DNA of 64,000 bases from NCBI GenBank assembly GCA_016235815.1, contig JACRIM010000004.1, forward strand, positions 52,956 through 116,955, given 5' to 3'. This DNA comes from Planctomycetota bacterium (GTDB lineage Bacteria; Planctomycetota; Phycisphaerae; UBA1845; UTPLA1). Below are positions 1 to 9,048 of the stretch, piece after piece (the stretch's first letter is position 1; each line of letters opens with the position of its first letter). The position numbers and the translations under genes are program-made. The notes under the pieces are model-generated. The model saw nothing but the letters and a program-made list of their open reading frames with translations. It was not told where the DNA came from and did not search any database.

Positions 1-2
1 TC

Positions 3-308
3 ACCTACGACTGGCGCGATATCCTCGGCGAGATCGTGCAACACCGCCTGCAGAACCCGAACCTCGCGACGATTTTCCCCGGCTTCACGCCCACCTTCCG
101 CGGCGTCACGACGGCGTGCCGCGGCGATATGAATTGCGACAAGGTGGTGAACACAGACGACGTGGCGCCGTTCGTCGGCGCGGTGATGGATCCGGAAGCC
201 TTCGACGGCAAGTCAGGCTGCGGTGCGATCAACGGCGATATGAATAACGATGGCGCGGTGGACGGCCGGGATATTCAGCCGTTCGTGAAGCGCGTGCTCG
301 GTTCGTAG
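3..308 (+). CDS. C-terminal part of a DUF1501-like exported protein with a dockerin-like tag
   Basis: The reading frame is open from the window edge, so the gene starts upstream and only about 100 residues are visible. The first visible residues, including NPNLATIFPGFTPTFRGV, resemble the end of DUF1501 proteins, an abundant planctomycete family of unknown function that usually carries a Tat signal. Then comes a dockerin-like tag with two EF-hand-like halves, GDMNCDKVVNTDDVAPFV and GDMNNDGAVDGRDIQPFV, joined by a linker with one Cys, ending in RVLGS at the stop. The Asp/Asn spacing suggests calcium binding. The same tag ends four other proteins in this window. The DUF1501 call rests on a short stretch and is moderate; the tag is clear. 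Confidence 0.6.
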   Translation, partial: TYDWRDILGEIVQHRLQNPNLATIFPGFTPTFRGVTTACRGDMNCDKVVNTDDVAPFVGAVMDPEAFDGKSGCGAINGDMNNDGAVDGRDIQPFVKRVLGS

Positions 309-352
309 ATCGAGCCGGACCGAAACCCAAGCAACCAACCTGAGGGGAACCG

Positions 353-1033
353 ATGAATCTGCTCCGTACGCTCGCCATCCTCACCCTGGCCTTTATCGCA
401 AGCCCCGCCTTCGCCGGCATCACGCAATCCGGCGGGCCTGGCATCGGCCAACTCGTCGTAAACCCCAACAACATGAAGTACACGCCCGATCCGTACAACA
501 TCGACCGCGTCTTCTACTGGCCGGAGCAAACGTCGCACACGCTCGCCAATGACCTCGCGGTCAGCATCCTGCCGCCCGGCTCCTTCCCGACCGACTCCAC
601 CTCCCACGCCGATGACAACACGCAGCTCATCGCCCAGGGCACCCTCATCGATTCCTATCTTCTCTATTACGACCCCCAAAGCGGCACCACCGTCGCCCGC
701 TTCCTCTTCGACGATCCGATCGTCGGGCTTATCACCAACCCGCGCGATTCATCCCCGGCCAACGATCACTTCATGCTCAGCGACTTCCTGATCAATCCGC
801 TCGTCCCTACGGTGAACATTCCCGCTGCGCACTTCGACGCTCGCGGCACCGAACCCGTTTCCGGCGACTTCATCCGCTGGCTCAGCCCCAACGAGATCGA
901 AATTCACTTGAGCGCCGGCGACCCCGGCGACCAAATCCGTGTGATCACCTCGCCCGTTCCCGAACCCGCGTCGCTCATTCTTTTCGCGCCGGCCATTGCG
1001 GCGCTTCGCCGTCGCGCGTTGCACCATAAGTAG
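353..1033 (+). CDS. PEP-CTERM exported protein
   Basis: A 226-residue protein. Residues 1-22 form a signal peptide with a hydrophobic core and an A-F-A-G cleavage region. The C-terminus reads VPEPASLILFAPAIAALRRR: a PEP motif, a short hydrophobic helix and an Arg cluster. Together these mark PEP-CTERM substrates, which an exosortase is thought to cleave and attach to the cell surface or exopolysaccharide. The middle is a beta-rich region without a domain I recognise. The start is supported by a GAGGGG ribosome-binding site just upstream. No exosortase gene is in the window. It converges with the NADAR gene. Confidence 0.85.
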   Translation: MNLLRTLAILTLAFIASPAFAGITQSGGPGIGQLVVNPNNMKYTPDPYNIDRVFYWPEQTSHTLANDLAVSILPPGSFPTDSTSHADDNTQLIAQGTLIDSYLLYYDPQSGTTVARFLFDDPIVGLITNPRDSSPANDHFMLSDFLINPLVPTVNIPAAHFDARGTEPVSGDFIRWLSPNEIEIHLSAGDPGDQIRVITSPVPEPASLILFAPAIAALRRRALHHK

Positions 1034-1051
1034 TCAGTCAGTTTGAGTAGG

Positions 1052-1600
1052 TCATTTGTTCGGTGTGCGGATCTCTGCCCGCACCTTCATCAAAATCTTC
1101 CCGAGCCGGTTTTCCCCCTGTCCCTGATAGACGCCCCAGACGCGGTCGCCCCATGTGTTGCCTTCGATCAGTTCGGCGTTGCCCGTGGCGAGCAGCTTCG
1201 CGGTGAGATCGGCATTGCGCGTGAACTTATCGCGCACGCAGTGTTCCATGACCGTGAACTTCGCCGTTTCCCAGTCTGGCCGCAGGGTGAGCTTTCGTCC
1301 TTCGCGCTTGGCCTCGGCGGGATCGCGGATCGCCGCGATCCGACGCCGCTCGGCCATGTCGAGCGTCTTGGCCGCCTGATAGGCGTGCTCGGCCGATGGA
1401 TAGGCGATGCCTTCATGCACGACCGGGGCGAGCCAGAAGTTCGAGAGGAAGCGAAGTTCGCCTTGGAACTCGGTGATGGGAGGCGGGGCTTGGCTCGATG
1501 CTGCCTGCTCCACAGGCTTCGTGCAATGAGCCATAGCGAAGCTCAACGCCACAAGGAGCGCACCGGTTCGTATTTGTAATTGGTAATTCGACATTGGCAA
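1052..1600 (-). CDS. NADAR family protein (YbiA-like) with a signal-like N-terminus
   Basis: A 182-residue protein. From about residue 40 it matches the NADAR family: FLSNFWLAPV, PSAEHAYQAAKTLD, KFTVMEHCVRDKF, GNTWGDRVWGV and GENRLGKILMKVR are family blocks. NADAR proteins are N-glycosidases acting on riboflavin-pathway intermediates (YbiA) or removing ADP-ribose from nucleic acid in DarT-linked systems. The first 23 residues are hydrophobic and end near AMAHC, which resembles a weak lipobox and would be odd for a cytosolic enzyme. Met23 is an alternative start and would give a normal soluble protein of about 160 residues; neither start has a strong ribosome-binding site. Confidence 0.8.
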   Translation of the reverse strand: MPMSNYQLQIRTGALLVALSFAMAHCTKPVEQAASSQAPPPITEFQGELRFLSNFWLAPVVHEGIAYPSAEHAYQAAKTLDMAERRRIAAIRDPAEAKREGRKLTLRPDWETAKFTVMEHCVRDKFTRNADLTAKLLATGNAELIEGNTWGDRVWGVYQGQGENRLGKILMKVRAEIRTPNK

Positions 1601-1611
1601 TTCCGACCGGC

Positions 1612-4371
1612 CTATTGCCCGCCGTCGCGCACATGCTCCATCACGATCATCACGCCCAGTATCCTTAGCTTCGCGCCTGCATCTTCCGCCGGCGGCAACT
1701 CCGGCCCGCAGCCGTAGAAGCTTCCAAAGTGTCCATATCGCAGCGTCACGGGATACTGTGGCGGAATCGCTTCGATGAGTGATGCAAGGTCCTTACGCGA
1801 CGTCACCGCCGCCTTCAATAACTTTTCCGTCTGCAACGTCAGCGTTCCCGGTGCAGGCGTCGGAAGCACCGAACGATGCTGCAACACGAGCGGCCCGGTT
1901 GCGCCGTCCACCGTCGCGGGGCCGTGTTGTTTGCCGATTGTGAGCAGCGACCATTGGGCGGTTTGAAGCGCGGGGGAGAATCGCCCCGGTCCGGCGACCG
2001 GCAGCGCCCGATTCGGGGCAAGTCCTTCGCCGATTGGTTCGCTCTCCCACGTTGCACGAAGCGCGCCGCCGTCGGCGACTTCGATCTCCACCATCGGCAG
2101 TGTCAGCGTCCACCGGACCGGCGGCATCCACGACACGCCCTGCGTCGATGGGCCTCCCGGCTTTACCGGCGACAGCGTTTCAATCACGGCGATGACTGCG
2201 TATCGCCCGGCCGCCGCCTGCCCCATTCGGAGATTTACTTCGTCAAGAATCGCGGCGCGCTCGTTGCGATCCACGGCGGCAAGGCGCTGTTCATCGCCCG
2301 CGGTCATGCCGGTCAGGTCGCGCAGCAATCGCGCGCCCGCCTGCGCGGTCGTGCCGCCGAGCTTCCCGACCATGGCGTCGAATGATTTGAAGTGAACGCC
2401 GGCCTTCAGCGCTGCCGTCCAGCGCCATCGCTCCTCCGCCGGCGTAGCATCGCGAAGTTCGTAGATCTTGGGCAGCATCCACGCCGCGCTCTTGGCCGAC
2501 TCCTCACGAAGCAGGTGGCCGAGCATCGCCAGGTAGCTGTCACGGTCGAGGTCGTCATCGATCTTCGTGGCGAGTTCCTTGAGCAGCACGTCGCGCTGGG
2601 CTGGAGCCGTGCCCGCGTCGAGCACGGCCCGGGCCGCTTCTTCGGCGAACCCCGCTTGCAACAATGCCGCAAGCGCCGAGGAACGCGTGGCCCGCGATGC
2701 ACGACGAGCGGCGTCCGACAGCGTCGTCGCCAGCCCGTCGCCGGGCGATCGCGCGACAAGCAACGGGAACGCGCCGGCCGAATCCGCTTTCTTTTTCGTC
2801 GAAGGTCGCGCGGGCGCAATCATTCGGCGCGCCTGCGAGATCGCCAGCCCCCACGCCGCTTCGCGCAGGGCTTGCGTCTCGGCTGACTTTGCATCGTCCC
2901 CGAGTACCTCGGCGATCATCGCCGCCGCCTTCTTGGTGTAGATCAGCTCGCGCATGTCGGCGGCGGACAGGGCCACGAGAAATGCCACGCGCGAAAGCGG
3001 CGTCTCCATGGTCCCCCACGCATCGAGGATCGGTTCATCGGTTGCCCGCAATCGCAGCCCCCGCGCCGTGATTTCCGCCACCAGCGACTCGCTCGCTTCC
3101 GGCGTTGGCCAGCGGAGCAGCATCTTGAGCACGCTTTCGCGATAGGCCGCGAAATCAGCGTCTTTGAGTTGGCTAATCATTGCACGCTGCGCCGGCGCCG
3201 GCAGCCTTGCCATCCACGACGGCGAATCCATTGACCCCGGGACGCGGATCAGCACGGAGACGGCCTGTGCACAAACCGATTCATCGTCCGATTGAGCCAA
3301 AGGTGCGAGCAACGCAATCGCCGCGAGCGCGGGCGAGACATTTGCCGGCAGGGGGCTTGCGCCAACCGACCACACCGGATCGCTCGCAGTCAGGCGAAAT
3401 CCTCGTTCGACATTCTCAATCCATCGCGCGTGCAACTCATTCTCGGCCGCCGTCAGATAGTCGATCACCGCCGGCGACAGCCGCGCACTCGGCCTCTCCT
3501 TCACCGAATCGACACGGAAATACTCCCACGCTGCCTGTCGAACGGCCGACTCGGATCGGCCACCCGCGTCAAGCACGGCCGTATCGACATTCACCACCCA
3601 TTTCGCGGTCGCCGCCCTGGGCCAGGTGTTGCGGTGGCGAGACAACCGGTGAATTGCCAGCGCGGCCATCGTCGGCGGTCCTTCGCCGACACGTTGCACG
3701 CACTCCGCCACCGCTTCCGGCACGACCGTCGACCTTTCAGGATCGACGCCCTCGCCGATGGCCAGCGACAGCGGGCGATTCGCCGCGCGCACGAAGTCGA
3801 GGTCGATCGTTTCGTTGCCGCCGGTCCATTGAAAGGAAAGCTGCTTCGCATCCTCGCGGACGCGAAACACCAGCGCGGCCCATCCCGCTTTTTCAGCCTC
3901 GTCGGTGATTTCCACGTCGCGCTTCTTGCCGGGGCCTCGCTTGGTTTTGATGAGCTTCACGGTCGCGCTGTTTGAATCTTTGTCGGATTCGAGCGAGTCG
4001 TAGGTGCGCCGTCGGTCGGGGTCATCCAGCGCGATGCGGCCGTTCTGCGCGGAAAGTAGACGCACGCCGATGAAGTCCCGGGCGTCCTTGCCGGTGATGG
4101 TCTCCTGCTGAATGCGAAGGCCCCCCGCGCTGCCGTCATAGACGAACGGCAGCAAGAGAAATGCCGTTCCGGCTTCGGCCTGGATCGACTCATCATTTTC
4201 GCGAAGGGAAAGGACCACCAGCGGCATGTCACAGGCCGGCCAGAGGACGAGTTGGGCGCGTGATGTCGCCGCGCCGACGCGCGGTGCGGCGTTTGGCTCG
4301 GCGGCGAAACCGGCGACGGCGGTCATCATGATGACCAGCGGAAGGCCCGAGGCGCGCCGAAGGTGTGTCAT
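1612..4371 (-). CDS. Large exported protein of unknown function
   Basis: I do not recognise this 919-residue protein. I chose the ATG at 4371 because it gives a signal peptide (MTHLRRASGLPLVIMMTAVA, then GFAAEP); the frame is open 34 codons further upstream but that part looks untranslated. The first 250 residues look beta-rich. The centre (about 300-700) is strongly alpha-helical and rich in Ala and Leu, like HEAT or similar solenoid repeats. The last 200 residues are again beta-rich. No catalytic motif is evident. It is divergent from endonuclease V across a short region of 10-11 bp repeats. The protein is probably periplasmic. Confidence 0.75.
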   Translation of the reverse strand: MTHLRRASGLPLVIMMTAVAGFAAEPNAAPRVGAATSRAQLVLWPACDMPLVVLSLRENDESIQAEAGTAFLLLPFVYDGSAGGLRIQQETITGKDARDFIGVRLLSAQNGRIALDDPDRRRTYDSLESDKDSNSATVKLIKTKRGPGKKRDVEITDEAEKAGWAALVFRVREDAKQLSFQWTGGNETIDLDFVRAANRPLSLAIGEGVDPERSTVVPEAVAECVQRVGEGPPTMAALAIHRLSRHRNTWPRAATAKWVVNVDTAVLDAGGRSESAVRQAAWEYFRVDSVKERPSARLSPAVIDYLTAAENELHARWIENVERGFRLTASDPVWSVGASPLPANVSPALAAIALLAPLAQSDDESVCAQAVSVLIRVPGSMDSPSWMARLPAPAQRAMISQLKDADFAAYRESVLKMLLRWPTPEASESLVAEITARGLRLRATDEPILDAWGTMETPLSRVAFLVALSAADMRELIYTKKAAAMIAEVLGDDAKSAETQALREAAWGLAISQARRMIAPARPSTKKKADSAGAFPLLVARSPGDGLATTLSDAARRASRATRSSALAALLQAGFAEEAARAVLDAGTAPAQRDVLLKELATKIDDDLDRDSYLAMLGHLLREESAKSAAWMLPKIYELRDATPAEERWRWTAALKAGVHFKSFDAMVGKLGGTTAQAGARLLRDLTGMTAGDEQRLAAVDRNERAAILDEVNLRMGQAAAGRYAVIAVIETLSPVKPGGPSTQGVSWMPPVRWTLTLPMVEIEVADGGALRATWESEPIGEGLAPNRALPVAGPGRFSPALQTAQWSLLTIGKQHGPATVDGATGPLVLQHRSVLPTPAPGTLTLQTEKLLKAAVTSRKDLASLIEAIPPQYPVTLRYGHFGSFYGCGPELPPAEDAGAKLRILGVMIVMEHVRDGGQ

Positions 4372-4412
4372 TGCGAAGACCCCGGTGACACGCCGGACGC
4401 GGCAGCGGGACG

Positions 4413-4460
4413 TGTACGTGAATTGTACGTAGCCGGACAAAGCCGGACAATCCGTCCGGA
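4413..4460. promoter_or_regulatory. Periodic repeats between divergent genes
   Basis: Between the divergent starts at 4371 and 4472 the heptamer TGTACGT occurs at 4413-4419 and 4424-4430, 11 bp apart. It is followed by an exact tandem decamer AGCCGGACAA (4431-4440 and 4441-4450) and the inverted repeat TCCGTCCGGA (4451-4460). Spacing of one helical turn would suit a regulator bound to one face of the DNA. The binding role is inference. Confidence 0.35.
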
Positions 4461-4471
4461 GTGCCCGTGCC

Positions 4472-5155
4472 ATGCTGACGCCCGTGATGACGCACGACTG
4501 GAATCTCTCACCGACGCAGGCGGTCGCCCTTCAGCGCGAGCTTGCCGCGAGCGTCCGTGAAGTAAAGCTCGCGCGAATCCCCGCGCTCGTCGCCGGCGCG
4601 GATTGCGCCTTTTGCTCCCATGGCGAGGAAATCATCGCCGGCTGGGTCGTCTGGGACGTCAAACGACGGAAACTCGTGGAGGAAGTCGTTGCGGTCGAGC
4701 GGACCACATTTCCCTATGTCCCCGGACTGCTCAGCTTTCGTGAAACACCGGCGATGCTCGCGGCCGCGGCGAAGCTCTCGGTCAAACCCGATCTGCTCAT
4801 GTTCGACGGACACGGCCGCGCTCATCCGCGCCGATTCGGAATCGCCTGTCATGTCGGGGTTTTGCTCGATTTGCCCAGTATCGGCTGCGCCAAGAGTCGT
4901 CTGTGCGGCGAGCACAAGGAGCCGGCATCCTCGCGCGGCGCATGCGTCTCGCTCGTCGATGGTGAAGAGAAGATCGGCCGCGTCCTCCGCACGCGTGAAC
5001 GGCTCAAGCCTGTGTTCGTCAGCGTGGGCCACAAAATCACGCTCGACGGTGCCGTTGATGTCGTTTTGCGTTGCTGCACGACGTATCGCCTGCCCGAGCC
5101 GACGCGCCTGGCCCACGTGCTGGTCACGCGTGAAAAGGCAAACCATGCCCCGTGA
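4472..5155 (+). CDS. nfi: Endonuclease V
   Basis: Cuts DNA at the second phosphodiester 3' of deoxyinosine, starting repair of deaminated adenine; it may also cut inosine-containing RNA. At 227 residues it is normal for the family. Family motifs are clear: AGADCAF (Asp44), YVPGLLSFRE (Glu91), FDGHGRAHPRRFG (Asp112) and GCAKSRLCG. The three acidic residues match the metal-binding catalytic set, and YVPG is part of the strand-separating wedge. The ATG at 4472 has a GGAG about ten bases upstream; the ATG at 4487 is a possible alternative. It stands alone on this strand. Confidence 0.93.
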   Translation: MLTPVMTHDWNLSPTQAVALQRELAASVREVKLARIPALVAGADCAFCSHGEEIIAGWVVWDVKRRKLVEEVVAVERTTFPYVPGLLSFRETPAMLAAAAKLSVKPDLLMFDGHGRAHPRRFGIACHVGVLLDLPSIGCAKSRLCGEHKEPASSRGACVSLVDGEEKIGRVLRTRERLKPVFVSVGHKITLDGAVDVVLRCCTTYRLPEPTRLAHVLVTREKANHAP

Positions 5156-5311
5156 TGATCCCCGACGCGCGTCTTATATTGAGTTGATCGCTGCCACGTC
5201 TCAGAACGCACGTCGGCATGACAACCGCGTGCCTTAATTTTCGGACACCGATGATCACACGATTCGCCACTGGCCCGAAGGCCACGCCAATCCGACAGTG
5301 AGTGTGGACGG

Positions 5312-6727
5312 ATGCGCCGCAGCGTGCTTTCCGGACGGGAAAAGAAGCTCATGATCAGTGCGATTACATCTTTGTTGCCGACGTCGTCGGGAGGCCTCTC
5401 CGGCCTTTCCGGTGGATCGTCGACCTTGGGTGCATCCGGGTTCGGGCCCGATTTCCTGCTGAACGTTCTCGGCCGTCGCACCTCGGTCTCCGGCGGAACG
5501 GCTTACGACGCCAACGGCCGCCCCATCACCGAGAATGAAAACTCAGAACGCATGAAGTTCCGCAAGCAGGCCCTCGAGTCGGCCAAGACTTTGCTCAAGG
5601 TCGGCGACACCGCCGGCGCTCGCGAAGCGGCCGAGAGCGTGCTCAAGCGCGATTCGTCGGATGCCATTGCCGCGGCATACGTCGGGCGAACGTATCTGGC
5701 CGAGGGTAACTACGATGAGGCGAAGCGCTACTTCACCCGCGCGGCCTCCGGCTCGGATAGTGATCAGATTCAAGCCGACCTTCGGACGGCGACCATCCTT
5801 GCCAAAGGCCCCGATGCCGCCCTTGCCGAAATCAAGCGATTGCTTCGGCAGCCCGCCACGCAGCGCGAGGGCGCTCAGATTGCGGCCTATCTCCTCGATG
5901 CCGAACCGGGCAACGTGGACACACGCATCGAGCTGGTGAACTTCTACGAAAAGCTCGGCCAGAAGGCCCTCGCCGGCGCTGAGTTGTCCGACGCCATTGC
6001 CGCGACCCCCGTCGAAAAATTTGACGCGCTGCTTCGACGCATTGAGCAGTTCAACGCCGACTACTCGCAGGATGCCGGCTCGTTCGACCTTTTGGCCCAG
6101 GCTTATGTTCGCATCGGCCGACTCGGCGACGCGCAGGATGCGTTTTCGTCCGCGATCGCCCTGAGCAAGGAGAATCTCGAATTTCAGGGGCAGATCAAGG
6201 CCGACTATGCCAAGACCTTTGTGACGCTCGCGCGCGAGGCCAAGACGGAGGGCCGAGAGGATGAGGCCCGGCGGCTGTATCGGAAGAGCCTCGACATTTC
6301 ATCGAACGAAACAACGAAGGCCGAATACTCCGACTTCGAGTTCGAGCGCGGCGAACGCGATCTCCAGGCCGGGCGACTGCGGCTCGCGCTAGAGGCGTTC
6401 GACAACGCCCGCGCCTATCAGCCCGGGTCGGTGAGTGAAGAGAAGAAAGCCGATCTGATTAAAGCCTACGAGCGGCTCGCGACGAAGGCCGGCGATGCCG
6501 CCGATCTGAAGACCGTGGTCGATGCCCGCTATGGTGCATTCATCCTCGACCCCGGCAACGACACGCGCAAGCGAGGCCTCGCAAATGCCCACGATACCTA
6601 CGGCCTTTCGCTGTATGACCAGGGGGATTATCGCGGCGCGCTGCGGCAGTTTCACTCTGCGATTCAGTACTACACCACCGACCCCAATTACGCGGCCCAC
6701 TACGCCCTCGCTCAGAGCCGGCTCTGA
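5312..6727 (+). CDS. Tetratricopeptide-repeat protein
   Basis: A 471-residue protein with a Gly/Ser-rich N-terminal 70 residues and then repeated helical pairs of TPR type, for example AIAAAYVGRTYLAEGNYDEA, SFDLLAQAYVRIGRLGDAQD and a final YGLSLYDQGDYRGALRQFHS. TPRs are protein-binding scaffolds; the partner cannot be read from sequence. No convincing signal peptide is seen. The ATG at 5351 (MISAITSLL) is an alternative start; neither start has a strong ribosome-binding site. The 3' end overlaps the convergent oligosaccharyltransferase gene by 16 bp. Confidence 0.8.
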   Translation: MRRSVLSGREKKLMISAITSLLPTSSGGLSGLSGGSSTLGASGFGPDFLLNVLGRRTSVSGGTAYDANGRPITENENSERMKFRKQALESAKTLLKVGDTAGAREAAESVLKRDSSDAIAAAYVGRTYLAEGNYDEAKRYFTRAASGSDSDQIQADLRTATILAKGPDAALAEIKRLLRQPATQREGAQIAAYLLDAEPGNVDTRIELVNFYEKLGQKALAGAELSDAIAATPVEKFDALLRRIEQFNADYSQDAGSFDLLAQAYVRIGRLGDAQDAFSSAIALSKENLEFQGQIKADYAKTFVTLAREAKTEGREDEARRLYRKSLDISSNETTKAEYSDFEFERGERDLQAGRLRLALEAFDNARAYQPGSVSEEKKADLIKAYERLATKAGDAADLKTVVDARYGAFILDPGNDTRKRGLANAHDTYGLSLYDQGDYRGALRQFHSAIQYYTTDPNYAAHYALAQSRL

Positions 6728-9048
6728 TCACCATTGTGATGGAGGCTCTGAATCTCATACACCTCGACATAGCCGATCGGATTTCCAAACTGCGCCCCGA
6801 TGGCCGTTGGTGATTGATGCAGCAATCGATATCCGCGCAGGGGCGGCAGCGGAACGCAACTGTTGAACGGCGTGCGACTCGCCAGTCGATAGCCCGCGTT
6901 CGCCGCGATGAAGGCTGCGGCGTCGGCATGGTTTGTGAATTGCCGCGAATCTTTGAGCACGCGAATGGACCCCAGCGCTGTGTCGGTCTCGTCCACAATC
7001 CGCACCGCCCACGCTTCCGAAGGCGTTACCGTCTTTCCGCGAAAAATGTACAACCGCGAGTAGAGCGTCTCATGGCATGCCGGGTAGAAGAGCGTCACCG
7101 GTCGCCACCGGCCGATGGCGCTGCGCTCGTAGCACTTCTCGAAATAGTCCGACTCACGTGCCCCTGCCCATGCGATCACGCCCGCAAATTTTCCCCTCGA
7201 CGCCCCGCCGCGCGCCCCCGGGAGAAACCCCATCAGGGCATCAACGAGGATATAGCGTGCGCCGAACTTACGGGCGATGTCGCCCGCCTCGGCTTCGCTC
7301 TTCGCAAGAAAAAACGTCGCGGCCTCGTGGGCGCAGTGTTGCGTCGGATTCGACACGGGCATCCTCTTCGCGCCGCGCACGATCCAGTAGCCGTAGTCCC
7401 ACCAGTTCATGATGGAGTAGGCCGACGTGGGGTATTGAACTGGAGATCCGTCGCTTGGCGGGTCATAGCGTGCCAGATAGGCGCCGGCATCGCCCATCGG
7501 CTCCGGCGTGTTGGTGCGGACCCACGCCAGTGTTTCCCGCCAGTCGGCGTTCGGAGCCTCCGAGGTGGACGCGAGTTCCACGGACGCTGGAAGATTCGGC
7601 ACGAGCAACGCGGCGACGACAATCATCGCCAAAGCAATCGACGCCGCACGTCGACCGGTTGGCGAGGTGATCCGTCGCGACAGCCACGAGTGAATCTCGA
7701 AGACGAGATAGGCGGTCAGCAGCGCGATCGACACCGCCGAGTAATACGCGAAACGTCGCTGGCCGAGCGTGGCCGCGATCATGGCGATGCTCCAGACCAG
7801 CAGCAGCAACCGGCCTGGTTCGGCGCGCCGAATTGTTTGAATGGCAAGCAAGGCGAGTGCGGGAATCGCGATGAATGTTGCGGTCGTGAATTGCTCGTAG
7901 GCCGGTGCAAGGGAGAAGCCGCTGATCCCGCGCAGGAGCGGCGTCGTTTCAACGAGCTGCAGCGCCCCGCCGCCGACGTTGAAGCGGCGCATCTGCGACA
8001 CGATTCCGCCCCAGCCTGTCGGCGACACCGCCGCAAACAATGTGATGGCGCCGGCAGCACCTGCCACGATCACCAACGGAAAGGTCAGCCGTCCTCGCCG
8101 CGAACCGATCATGGCCCGCGAGATCAGGCATAAGGCCGGAATCGCCACAACCGCTCCACCGAGCGCGAGGCAGTGTTCGCGGAGTGAGAACCCGCACGCC
8201 GTCGCCAACAACACGAACGGCAATGGCACGCCGAACGTGACGAGTGCAAGCATCGCGAGGTTGCGATTGTCGAACCGGCGAAGGTGGTTTGCCGCAACCT
8301 GCACCACGAACCACGCGCCGGCGATCGCGATGAACATCGCCGCGCCGACCCACGCCAGCGAATAGGCCGTCAGTGCGACGCCCGCGAGCATCGCCCCCTT
8401 CCACCGAATCGCCGATCGTGTGTTCCCTTCGCAATTGATCAGCGCCCCCGCGATGCCCAGCATCGTCAGCGTCGAGAACAACACCTCCGCCACGTGATGA
8501 TCCGTGTACCCCAGCATCGAGAACGCGAAGAAATTGCTCGGCATCACCGCGAGCATCGCCGCCGCCAGCAGCCCCGCCGTGCGATGGAGGATCCGCCGGC
8601 CGACGAAGTACGTCGCAAGTACCCCGAGCGAGCCTAACGCGGGCGGTGCCCACGCACACACCAACTCCACCGTCCGCGCCGACGGTCGGCCAAGCCCAAT
8701 CACCAAGCTCGCCGCCGCGAGCAGCCAGTCAAACAGCGGCGCGACCGGCAGCGCCTCCCCGTGCGGATATTGCCCGTAGAGGTCGATGCGGTTCAGGTGC
8801 GGGAAGTTCGCGACGCAGCTTTCGATCAGTCGCACGTGGTACCACGGGTCGCTTTCGAGATAGACCACCTCCCCGCTGGGAAAGACTGTGTGCATTACCG
8901 GAAGCGTGCGCAGCAGAAATGCGCCGATACATATCAGGGCGAGCGTGACCATCGCCGGGCGAGTCGAAGGCGTGTTCGCGGCGCATGGGGGCGGGTCAAC
9001 GGCGTGGCGCACTCGGCGAAGGGATGACGGTTTGCTCTCCGGCTTCAT
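6712..9048 (-). CDS. STT3/PglB-like oligosaccharyltransferase
   Basis: A 778-residue multi-spanning membrane protein. Motifs of the STT3/AglB/PglB family appear in order: ESDPWYHVRLIE in the first external loop, MLGYTDHHVAEV in the second, QLVETTPLLRGI where the catalytic Glu loop lies in the family, and WWDYGYWIV, the WWDxG motif that recognises the acceptor sequon. Family members move a lipid-linked glycan onto Asn of exported proteins. About 12 hydrophobic segments precede the soluble C-terminal domain holding WWDxG. The ATG at 9048 overlaps the divergent VanZ-like start; the ATG at 8952 would avoid this. The nearest glycan genes are 10 kb away. Confidence 0.85.
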   Translation of the reverse strand: MKPESKPSSLRRVRHAVDPPPCAANTPSTRPAMVTLALICIGAFLLRTLPVMHTVFPSGEVVYLESDPWYHVRLIESCVANFPHLNRIDLYGQYPHGEALPVAPLFDWLLAAASLVIGLGRPSARTVELVCAWAPPALGSLGVLATYFVGRRILHRTAGLLAAAMLAVMPSNFFAFSMLGYTDHHVAEVLFSTLTMLGIAGALINCEGNTRSAIRWKGAMLAGVALTAYSLAWVGAAMFIAIAGAWFVVQVAANHLRRFDNRNLAMLALVTFGVPLPFVLLATACGFSLREHCLALGGAVVAIPALCLISRAMIGSRRGRLTFPLVIVAGAAGAITLFAAVSPTGWGGIVSQMRRFNVGGGALQLVETTPLLRGISGFSLAPAYEQFTTATFIAIPALALLAIQTIRRAEPGRLLLLVWSIAMIAATLGQRRFAYYSAVSIALLTAYLVFEIHSWLSRRITSPTGRRAASIALAMIVVAALLVPNLPASVELASTSEAPNADWRETLAWVRTNTPEPMGDAGAYLARYDPPSDGSPVQYPTSAYSIMNWWDYGYWIVRGAKRMPVSNPTQHCAHEAATFFLAKSEAEAGDIARKFGARYILVDALMGFLPGARGGASRGKFAGVIAWAGARESDYFEKCYERSAIGRWRPVTLFYPACHETLYSRLYIFRGKTVTPSEAWAVRIVDETDTALGSIRVLKDSRQFTNHADAAAFIAANAGYRLASRTPFNSCVPLPPLRGYRLLHQSPTAIGAQFGNPIGYVEVYEIQSLHHNGDQSRL

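Noticed and set aside
6814..8133. A 439-codon plus-strand frame
   Set aside because: Antisense to the STT3-like gene, whose motifs are conserved; Arg/His-rich shadow.
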